Assembly (NCBI GenBank): GCA_008501785.1 | Contig: QQUD01000738.1 | Span: forward strand, 1 to 5,725 | Length of the DNA stretch: 5,725 nt | From: Chloroflexota bacterium | GTDB lineage: Bacteria > Chloroflexota > Anaerolineae > Promineifilales > Promineifilaceae | Direction of reading: 5' to 3' | Notes under the pieces: generated by a model | What the model was told of the DNA's origin: nothing | The model's database searches: none | Seen by the model: only the letters and a program-made list of their open reading frames with translations | Shown: piece by piece, positions 1-4,621 of the stretch | Layout: each line of letters begins with the position of its first letter | Numbering within the stretch: position 1 is the first letter of the stretch | Position numbers and translations under genes: made by a program

Positions 1-176
1 TTCACGTTATCGCTTCTAAACAGCCTTATCATCACAATGGATGCCACTCCTGGCCCGAACTGGGTCAGCGAAATCTTAGCGGCATCAATTCCCAGCGCTT
101 GCTGCACGATTGACAAAATTATCGTGAAAACAAAAGCGATCCCAAAAAACAGCCCAATCCTACCTATAGTTTTCAT
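1..176 (-). CDS. N-terminal part of a membrane protein, possibly CPBP-family protease (runs off window)
   Basis: An ATG at 176 opens a frame that stays open for 58 codons to the left edge, so only the N-terminus is present. GGAG at 183-186 lies 6 nt upstream of the ATG and supports this start. The visible protein begins MKTIGRIGLFFGIAF, has a hydrophobic helix at about residues 8-26, then a short polar stretch and the motif LTQFGPGVASIVMIRLF at about 37-53, the start of a second helix. That layout, a first helix followed by an FGP-x-(I/V/A)A-like turn into a second helix, is what I know from the N-termini of CPBP (CAAX-protease/bacteriocin-processing, Rce1-like) membrane proteases. Their catalytic EExxxR and histidine motifs would lie outside the window, so the assignment cannot be confirmed here. 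It is separated from the upstream serine hydrolase by 218 nt containing hairpins, so it probably has its own promoter. Confidence 0.55.
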   Translation of the reverse strand, partial: MKTIGRIGLFFGIAFVFTIILSIVQQALGIDAAKISLTQFGPGVASIVMIRLFRSDNV

Positions 177-257
177 TTTCTACTCCATTGTTTTTCTGAT
201 TTGAGACAAATAACATAAACTCAGAGATTTAATTATTTAACTCAAGTTGCCACCTGT

Positions 258-347
258 AATTGTCATTTCGAGGTCTTCCGAGAAATCCCTTAGATTTGTG
301 AATTTAAAGGGGGATTTCTCCTCGAAGACTCGTCGAAATGACAAATT
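258..347. repeat. Long imperfect palindrome (TGTCATTTCGAG-type interspersed repeat)
   Basis: The left arm (about 258-297) begins AATTGTCATTTCGAGG and the right arm (about 301-347) ends TCGAAATGACAAATT. The arms pair with each other over almost the whole length, with a few bulges around 325-335, and a GTG at 298-300 sits at the tip. The outer pairing TGTCATTTCGA/TCGAAATGACA and the inner pairing GAGAAATCCC/GGGATTTCTC are the strongest blocks. Palindromes with TGTCATTTCGA ends are, from memory, frequent intergenic repeats in several environmental bacterial genomes. No transposase is coded here, so it would be a non-autonomous REP- or MITE-like unit. No clear target-site duplication was found. 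Confidence 0.7.
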
Positions 348-355
348 CTTCGGTA

Positions 356-376
356 TTGCTGGCTCTTTTCCAGCAA
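356..376 (-). terminator. Hairpin just downstream of the serine hydrolase, possible terminator
   Basis: A perfect 7-bp inverted repeat (TTGCTGG at 356-362 with CCAGCAA at 370-376, 7-nt loop) begins 19 nt after the stop codon of the serine hydrolase gene. Position suits a terminator or a transcript-end protector. There is no T-run after it on the minus strand, so a classical intrinsic terminator is not shown. Confidence 0.35.
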
Positions 377-394
377 GGTGTCAACTTAGGTTAT

Positions 395-1900
395 TTATGA
401 TGAATATGAGTTCGTTTTCAACCAATTCTTTGCGATCTCTACACTCTGGGGAGCATTCGCACCGAACGCGTACCATGCGGTGTAGATGACACTCCAGCCA
501 ATCCCAAGTGTCGCGATGGCAATCAACCCGGCCCCAAGTTCTGGGTAAAACACAAGCAACGACTGAATCGTGATGATGGTTAGGGAAAGTCGAAATAGGA
601 GGAAAACGACGGCGAGGTTCAGGATCGCTGTTAAAAGGACCCCCCCAGCTTTCATGCGCTGACGCTTTCGCCAAACGAGCACCATTCCTAGGACCTGCAA
701 CAGCGGGACGAGAAGGGTAGCCCAATATTGGAGACGTATGATGAAAGGCAGAGAGACAGGAGGAGCCGTCTTACCATTCAGCATGGAAAATATGCCACTT
801 CCGATGGCATCAACTTGCTGGACCTGCTCAAAGCCGCTCGCATTAGCCAGGAGGACGATTCCAGAGTCGCTATCAGGCATCAGAATGACCACGGCATGGT
901 TGCGACCAGCATCCCCGTTGTGATAGACAGCAGAGACACCATCCACTGAATCTACAATCCAGCCCATGCCGTAATGCTTATCTCCCATCATTGGAATCGC
1001 AGGGTCGTGCAGTTCGTCGGTCCCCTGTGGAGAGAGAATACGGTTTTCACCATATCGTCCGTCATTCAACTGGGCAATCATGTAGTGTGTCATATCTTCA
1101 ACACTGGCGATCAAAGCTCCGGCTGGAAGGTAAACGGGAGGTTGTGGACCCTCGTCTCTAAAGACCTGGCCAAACATGAATATGTGTCCTTCAGCTAATC
1201 CATCAGCTACCGCAGGCGAGCGAGATGCATAAGCGTGCTGCATATCAAGCGGTTCAAAAATGTTCTCGTGTACATAATCACCATAGGATCGACCAGTGAC
1301 CTTCTCCACGATCAAACCCGCAATCATAAAGTTTATGTTGGAGTATTGAAAGGCACTCCCAACCGATTGGGTGAGTTGGATCGTATCGAGCTGGCGCACC
1401 GTTTCTTCTAACCCTTGCTGGCTGGCCCAAAAGCGATTTCCATCTTTGGTCGAGATGCCTGTGGTCTGGTTAAGAAGATGGCGCACGGTGATCTGAGCGG
1501 ACGCATCTTTGTCGGCCAGTTCAAACCATGACAAGTAGGTCTGGACAGGCAAGTCTAGGTCAATCTTGCCCGCTTCGACCAACTGCATCACCGCCAACGC
1601 GGTGAATGATTTACTAACCGAGCCAATGTAAAATGGCGTTTGCGGCGTCACTGCCCTCCCAGATGAGTCGGCCACGCCAAAACCCTGCACATGGGCGATC
1701 TGACCATCCTCAACAATGCCAAGCACAAGTCCAGGAATGTCCAGGTTTTTCAGTTGTTCAGCGACATAAGCATCCACCGCAGCGAAATCAGTCTCTGTCT
1801 GCTGGGTGGGTCTTGCTTGGACATTGCCAATAGTCAATATGAACCATACACTCAGGAATATCATAAGAAAAAAATATCGATAAAATGCATGTGTGTTCAT
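395..1900 (-). CDS. Exported serine hydrolase, beta-lactamase/PBP4*-like family, with C-terminal membrane domain
   Basis: The start is the ATG at 1900, with AGGAGG at 1906-1911 and a 5-nt spacer; an upstream in-frame ATG at 1936 lies inside a hairpin and lacks such a site. The 501-aa product has a signal peptide (hydrophobic residues 10-24, likely cleavage after VQA at about 27-29). The catalytic domain has the three family motifs: S94-V-S-K97 (nucleophile and general base), Y186-S-N188 and H327-N-G329. Residues about 387-479 form three or so membrane helices, giving an enzyme domain outside the membrane tethered by its tail. Members of this family (Pfam Beta-lactamase, PF00144) include D-amino peptidases, esterases and class C-like enzymes; the substrate cannot be predicted here and drug resistance should not be assumed. 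A run of seven G (640-646) falls at codons for A-G-G-V near residue 420. The gene has no copy of the AACGGCCGTT palindrome found in its neighbours. It is 62 nt downstream of the DUF7010-like gene. Confidence 0.92.
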   Translation of the reverse strand: MNTHAFYRYFFLMIFLSVWFILTIGNVQARPTQQTETDFAAVDAYVAEQLKNLDIPGLVLGIVEDGQIAHVQGFGVADSSGRAVTPQTPFYIGSVSKSFTALAVMQLVEAGKIDLDLPVQTYLSWFELADKDASAQITVRHLLNQTTGISTKDGNRFWASQQGLEETVRQLDTIQLTQSVGSAFQYSNINFMIAGLIVEKVTGRSYGDYVHENIFEPLDMQHAYASRSPAVADGLAEGHIFMFGQVFRDEGPQPPVYLPAGALIASVEDMTHYMIAQLNDGRYGENRILSPQGTDELHDPAIPMMGDKHYGMGWIVDSVDGVSAVYHNGDAGRNHAVVILMPDSDSGIVLLANASGFEQVQQVDAIGSGIFSMLNGKTAPPVSLPFIIRLQYWATLLVPLLQVLGMVLVWRKRQRMKAGGVLLTAILNLAVVFLLFRLSLTIITIQSLLVFYPELGAGLIAIATLGIGWSVIYTAWYAFGANAPQSVEIAKNWLKTNSYSS

Positions 1901-1922
1901 AGGTGCCTCCTGTGTAAATGTA

Positions 1923-1959
1923 GGTCGATTTGGCAAATCGACCCCCGATTTGCCAAATC
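1923..1959. promoter_or_regulatory. Overlapping inverted repeats before the serine hydrolase gene
   Basis: The gap between two genes holds two alternative perfect hairpins. One pairs GGTCGATTT (1923-1931) with AAATCGACC (1935-1943), 9 bp with a 3-nt loop. The other pairs GATTTGGCAAATCG (1927-1940) with CGATTTGCCAAATC (1946-1959), 14 bp with a 5-nt loop. They share bases and cannot form together. Each half is also a near-palindrome (GATTTGSCAAATC), like tandem operator sites about 19-20 bp apart. The last base lies 12 nt before the SD of the serine hydrolase on the transcript. It could be an operator pair, an attenuator or a mobile palindromic repeat; the absence of a following T-run argues against a simple terminator. 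Confidence 0.6.
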
Positions 1960-1962
1960 AGA

Positions 1963-2559
1963 CTACAAATTTTCATTCATTCGCTGGTGCGCTGCGGCAC
2001 GTGTTGAATTTGCCTGATTTGTTGTCTGATCCGGCAAGGGTCTGATGAGCATGCGCCAGATGCTGAAGCCGTAAACAAACACAATCGCCAGCCCCACAGC
2101 CAAAAGACGTTGTTCGGGAAAGAGGGTCCAACTGCTCACGACCAGGAGCGACCGCAGAATTGCATGCAGCGTGCCAATGGGATGCTGCACAATCCAGGAA
2201 TAGACAATCCAGTGCATGCCCAGTCCAATGCCCAGGCTCAAAGGAACAAATTCAGGCGCAGATAAAAACAGCGGGATATGCACGGCCCACAATAGATTGA
2301 CCATCAGGATGGACAATCCCATCAATTTGGCCAGGGGGTTAACGGCCGTTACCAACGCTTCATGACGCAATCTGGCGATAAGCAAGGCAATGGGGAAGAT
2401 TACCCCAGAGCCAAACAGCAGAATAAGGACGGCCATCCGCTCATCAACCTGCGTAGAGAGCATGGCGACAGTGAACCAGACAACTGCTCCGGCGATAGGC
2501 ATAGAGACCGACCTGTTCGCTGATACCTCAAATTCCTTTCTCATTTCGTCAAGTGTCAT
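1963..2559 (-). CDS. Six-helix membrane protein resembling DUF7010 family
   Basis: The start is the ATG at 2559, with GAGGAGG at 2567-2573 and a 7-nt spacer; an in-frame ATG at 2583 would place that SD inside the gene. The 198-aa product begins MTLDEMRKEFEVSANRS, a charged amphipathic N-terminus, and then has hydrophobic segments at about 20-37, 43-63, 78-99, 103-124, 128-147 and 151-173, with a polar C-terminal tail rich in N, Q and R. The N-terminal LDEMRKEF motif, the FGSGVIFPIALLIA segment and the NPLAKL turn match what I remember of DUF7010, a conserved family of unknown function. No catalytic or transport motif is visible. It follows the alpha/beta hydrolase after only 38 nt with no hairpin, so the two are probably co-transcribed. 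One AACGGCCGTT palindrome (2341-2350) lies in the codons for V-T-A-V-N. Confidence 0.85.
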   Translation of the reverse strand: MTLDEMRKEFEVSANRSVSMPIAGAVVWFTVAMLSTQVDERMAVLILLFGSGVIFPIALLIARLRHEALVTAVNPLAKLMGLSILMVNLLWAVHIPLFLSAPEFVPLSLGIGLGMHWIVYSWIVQHPIGTLHAILRSLLVVSSWTLFPEQRLLAVGLAIVFVYGFSIWRMLIRPLPDQTTNQANSTRAAAHQRMNENL

Positions 2560-2597
2560 TTTAGGACCTCCTCTTTTTCTCACGATGTGACTTCCAA

Positions 2598-3575
2598 TTA
2601 ATGTTGAGTTGCTAGCTGTGTGTCACTCAACCAGTCCTCGACAACTGTCATGGCAGCGGCGCTTTCCACAATGGTGGTATGGCTTTCCCCGTCAACGATG
2701 TGTACCGCCCCGTCGCTGTAGCTAGTAACGGCCGTTGGGAATTGCTCGGCCACAAACGCTTCATCATTGCTGCCCACCACCACCAACATCGGTTGATTAA
2801 CGGCCGTTAACGCCGTCACATAATCAGCCGGTGAAGCATTCATCATGGCGCGATAGCTGTAGGTGCTGGTGACACCAGACAAGTTAAAGAACAACGTTTC
2901 TCTTCCATTGAGCGCTGTGATCCTCATGTTATTTAACATTGCCAGACCGATAATGCGGGGCAAATGAATCTGCACAAAAGCCTTGCTATCTTCCGAGATT
3001 ACTGTAGGTACAGTTGGTGAATTTGCGCCAAGATGTGGCGCAAACAACAAGTAACCATCCACTGCTGGTTCATCCGTTAACGTGGCGTAGCGTAAGGCGA
3101 TGCCGCCCCCCATCGAATGACCAGCCAGGATAACTTGACCATTGGGATTGTCGGCATGAACGGCCGTTATCACATCAGCCACATCATCTTCATATTGCCC
3201 AATGTAAGCAATATCGCCTGACGCGCCGCCCGACTGCCCATGCCCACGCAAATCGAGCGTCACCACAGTGGCTCCTGCTGCTTCGCGCAGCACCTCGGCG
3301 CTGCGGTTGAACTGGCTGGATTCGGCCGTCACGCCATGCAGCAAGACGATGGTGGTTGTGGAATCGGCCGTATACTGCCGAGCAGAGAGCGATTCGCCGT
3401 CACGCATCGTAAATTGGATTGTTTTGTCTTCGGTGGTGGAAACGGCCGTTCCGCCTGGAAATGCGTCCAATGCAAACTCGGGCGCTGGTAAAAAGGCTAA
3501 AACGAGGGCAGCAGCAAAGTAAACAATTACTGATGCAGAGATTATCAACATTAAAGTTTTAAAAAATTTATTCAT
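2598..3575 (-). CDS. Membrane-anchored or exported alpha/beta hydrolase (S33/monoacylglycerol-lipase-like)
   Basis: Taken from the ATG at 3575 the product has 325 aa. Residues about 6-28 form one hydrophobic helix (uncleaved anchor or signal peptide). The alpha/beta-hydrolase core follows: LLHG at about 78-81 (oxyanion hole), DLRGHGQSGG at about 108-117, nucleophile elbow G-H-S154-M-G-G, acid Asp271 in GSNDE, and base His299 in GESH. A cap-like insert lies between Ser154 and Asp271. These features fit Hydrolase_4/serine aminopeptidase S33 and monoacylglycerol-lipase-like esterases; the substrate is unknown. The start is uncertain: ATG at 3587 has a poor SD and GTG at 3656 has GAGG 13 nt away. 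I prefer 3575 because it overlaps the stop of a short ORF with a strong SD (ATGA) and places the helix at the N-terminus. The gene carries four AACGGCCGTT palindromes and two degenerate copies. Confidence 0.9.
   Translation of the reverse strand: MNKFFKTLMLIISASVIVYFAAALVLAFLPAPEFALDAFPGGTAVSTTEDKTIQFTMRDGESLSARQYTADSTTTIVLLHGVTAESSQFNRSAEVLREAAGATVVTLDLRGHGQSGGASGDIAYIGQYEDDVADVITAVHADNPNGQVILAGHSMGGGIALRYATLTDEPAVDGYLLFAPHLGANSPTVPTVISEDSKAFVQIHLPRIIGLAMLNNMRITALNGRETLFFNLSGVTSTYSYRAMMNASPADYVTALTAVNQPMLVVVGSNDEAFVAEQFPTAVTSYSDGAVHIVDGESHTTIVESAAAMTVVEDWLSDTQLATQH
2727..2736. repeat. AACGGCCGTT palindrome (one of seven)
   Basis: A perfect 10-bp palindrome inside the alpha/beta hydrolase gene, read as P-T-A-V. 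The other exact copies are at 2341-2350, 2799-2808 (extended to TTAACGGCCGTTAA, 2797-2810), 3159-3168, 3441-3450, 4832-4841 and 4892-4901. Partial copies sharing ACGGCCG lie at about 3322-3328 and 3364-3371. All are intragenic. Confidence 0.95.
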
Positions 3576-3625
3576 CTTATCCGCCATAAATGTTTGTTCT
3601 TGTGTAATAAACTGATTTGGTTCAT
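3572..3625 (-). CDS. Possible 17-aa leader peptide coupled to the alpha/beta hydrolase
   Basis: ATG at 3625 is preceded by AAAAAAGG (3633-3640) with a 7-nt spacer, the best ribosome site upstream of the hydrolase. It opens an 18-codon frame encoding MNQISLLHKNKHLWRIR, whose TGA stop overlaps the hydrolase ATG at 3575 in the arrangement ATGA, typical of translational coupling. The frame differs from the hydrolase frame. The peptide is basic and shows no amino-acid run typical of attenuators. It may instead be accidental if translation of the hydrolase begins at the GTG at 3656 or the ATG at 3587. Confidence 0.35.
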   Translation of the reverse strand: MNQISLLHKNKHLWRIR

Positions 3626-3696
3626 GATTTATCCTTTTTTCATTATGATCGGTCACGATTTGTCTACTTACCTCAGTTCGGAGTTAAAAAATGGGA

Positions 3697-3726
3697 CACA
3701 GATTTTCACAGATTGACACAGATTAG
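3697..3726. repeat. Three tandem 10-bp CACAGATT units
   Basis: CACAGATT occurs at 3697-3704, 3707-3714 and 3717-3724 with exact 10-bp spacing, one helical turn. It lies 71 nt beyond the leader-peptide start, between the flavodoxin and the alpha/beta hydrolase. Similar CACAGATT iterations are, from memory, common intergenic repeats in environmental bacterial genomes. A phased protein-binding array upstream of the hydrolase is an alternative. Confidence 0.7.
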
Positions 3727-3762
3727 AGTTAAGGTTGAGCAAAAATTCACATGATTTGCTTC

Positions 3763-3812
3763 CAAAATCCATACGGGCATTCTTATGCCCCCGTTCACTC
3801 AACCAGCTTCTA
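3763..3812 (-). pseudogene. Decayed fragment of a DUF1772 gene at the flavodoxin 3' end
   Basis: Positions 3763-3801 match 4711-4749 inside the intact DUF1772 gene at 35 of 39 bases, in the same orientation. After a 4-nt deletion the match continues weakly (3802-3812 against 4754-4764, 9 of 11). Read on the minus strand in the matching frame it gives SERGHKNARMDF, against GERAHKNARMDF in the intact protein, so the selected peptide is still recognisable. Downstream of the F codon the similarity stops abruptly. The fragment overlaps the flavodoxin stop codon (3799-3801), which sits exactly at the 4-nt deletion. It is a remnant, not an expressed gene. Confidence 0.75.
3775..3790 (-). terminator. 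Hairpin after the flavodoxin gene, possible terminator
   Basis: GGGCAT (3775-3780) pairs perfectly with ATGCCC (3785-3790) across a 4-nt loop, 8 nt beyond the flavodoxin stop. On the minus strand it is followed by GTATGGATTTT, a short T-run at some distance, so termination would be weak. The hairpin lies within the DUF1772 remnant. Confidence 0.35.
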
Positions 3813-4404
3813 ACATTTCTGCGTGTTCATTTGATAGTTTGGCATCTATCGATTTTGCCCATGAGCGAATCGCATCCCAATCACGATAATCACCTTCGCG
3901 AACGCCAACCACTGTTGTGATGGTTTTGAGCATAAGCCGAGTCAAAAATGACATTTTGCTAGCGTCCAGTACGCCCGCAAAACGCCCGATGCTTATCGGC
4001 TTCACTTGAGTTGTCAAAGCAATTAATTTATCTGCATAAGCCAATGCTTGTTGTTCAGTTTTAACATTCCTTTTTGCCAATGTTAGGCAGGTAAAGAAAT
4101 AAGCAACCGGTATCTTACTGAACGCTTTTTGATGGGTTTTTACAAAATCTACGGCTTCTGGCATCCATTTATCGTATTGAATGGCACTGCCTACGATGAC
4201 AGCGTCGTAATGGTCTACTGCTGTCACATCTTTGATCCATTTCGTATCTACCGCATACCCATATTGGCTTAAAACTTCCGCGACAACTTCTGCTACTTCA
4301 CCGGTACTTCCATATTGACTTGCAAAGGCAATCAATATTTTAAAGTTACCCGCACGCTGGCTTCCGAAGTCAAAAGTTGATTCTTTTCTTTCTTGATCTT
4401 TCAT
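3799..4404 (-). CDS. Flavodoxin-domain protein, HemG-like (protoporphyrinogen oxidase type)
   Basis: The start is the ATG at 4404, with AAAGGTG at 4411-4417 and a 6-nt spacer. A longer in-frame start at 4500 would begin inside a palindromic repeat and is rejected. The 201-aa product has a polar 20-residue N-terminus and then a flavodoxin fold: strand ILIAFAS with the FMN phosphate loop S29-Q-Y-G-S-T-G35, VIVGSAIQYDKWMPEAVDFV (about 78-97), the FFTCLTLA segment (about 114-121) and FAGVLDASKMSFLTRLML (about 152-169) followed by a helix ending WAKSI. The long segment before the last helix and the FAG-L motif match E. coli-type HemG, the quinone-linked flavodoxin that oxidises protoporphyrinogen IX at the inner membrane in heme synthesis. 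Because no other heme gene is near, other flavodoxin-type reductase roles are possible. The last residues, MLEAG, overlap a decayed DUF1772 copy. The gene has none of the AACGGCCGTT palindromes. Confidence 0.88.
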   Translation of the reverse strand: MKDQERKESTFDFGSQRAGNFKILIAFASQYGSTGEVAEVVAEVLSQYGYAVDTKWIKDVTAVDHYDAVIVGSAIQYDKWMPEAVDFVKTHQKAFSKIPVAYFFTCLTLAKRNVKTEQQALAYADKLIALTTQVKPISIGRFAGVLDASKMSFLTRLMLKTITTVVGVREGDYRDWDAIRSWAKSIDAKLSNEHAEMLEAG

Positions 4405-4621
4405 GGTTAACACCTTTGATAAATGAGGCTCTTTAGGATTTCGCGGGGAATTGCTAATTGTAGGGGCGGGTCTTGTACCCGCCCAGTCGAGGGCGACCAC
4501 AAGGGTACGCCCCTACAGGGACTGTCAACCTGTATGGACTGGCGTAGGTGCAACAGGCACCAGCACGGTACGCCCCTACAGGGACTGTCAACCACATAAA
4601 ATCCTGTTGAACCATAAATGA
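4405..4621. other. Repeat-filled gap between DUF1772 and flavodoxin genes
   Basis: No gene is supported. Positions 4459-4593 are a composite palindromic repeat; the flanks (4418-4458 and 4594-4621) show no clear structure. The flavodoxin SD lies at 4411-4417. The hairpins start about 28 nt beyond the DUF1772 stop and could end or stabilise that transcript. A promoter for the flavodoxin should lie here, but no convincing boxes were found. Confidence 0.6.
4459..4593. repeat. Composite GC-rich palindromic repeat (TGTAGGGGCG type) with 27-bp direct repeat
   Basis: The first unit runs from TGTAGGGGCG (4459-4468) to its inverted copy CGCCCCTACA (4508-4517). Inside it GGGCGGGT (4464-4471) pairs with ACCCGCCC (4477-4484) and GGGCG (4491-4495) pairs with CGCCC (4508-4512). 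A 27-bp segment (4504-4530) is repeated without mismatch at 4567-4593, 63 nt further, and includes CGCCCCTACAGGGACTGTCA. Between the copies, GGTGC (4547-4551) pairs with GCACC (4557-4561) and GGCGTA (4541-4546) pairs with TACGCC (4569-4574). TGTAGGGGCG-bounded elements are, from memory, abundant short repeats in environmental bacteria. No protein is encoded. Confidence 0.85.

Larger units (their letters stand above)
177..394. other. Intergenic region with two hairpins
   Basis: No gene is supported here. From the serine hydrolase stop (395) towards the next gene it holds a 7-bp hairpin (356-376), a long imperfect palindromic repeat (258-347), and an AT-rich stretch (about 190-250) that is the likely place for the promoter of the gene starting at 176. 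I could not find a convincing pair of -35 and -10 boxes at proper spacing. The 80-aa frame that crosses it on the plus strand is mostly the repeat read through and has no coding signals. Confidence 0.6.

Noticed and set aside
381..725. 114-codon minus-strand frame
   Set aside because: It lies entirely within or just past the serine hydrolase gene in another frame, with no SD and no recognisable protein character.
974..1198. Plus-strand frames across the serine hydrolase (also 728-949, 1633-1833, 1691-2017)
   Set aside because: They are antisense shadows of a gene with all its catalytic motifs intact; none has a convincing ribosome site.
395..1900. Antibiotic-resistance class C beta-lactamase
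   Set aside because: The S-x-x-K, Y-x-N and H-x-G motifs define the broad serine-hydrolase family; the C-terminal membrane domain and HNG in place of KTG fit esterase/peptidase-like members, so resistance cannot be claimed.
3240..3522. Two plus-strand frames opposite the alpha/beta hydrolase
   Set aside because: Antisense shadows over the coding region with the conserved HG motif; no independent signal.
4405..4500. N-terminal extension of the flavodoxin to an ATG at 4500
   Set aside because: The extension is encoded by the palindromic repeat, and the ATG at 4404 has its own SD and begins a normal flavodoxin N-terminus.
4459..4593. CRISPR array
   Set aside because: Only two copies of a 27-bp direct repeat 63 nt apart, with nested inverted repeats and no cas gene; this is a palindromic interspersed repeat.
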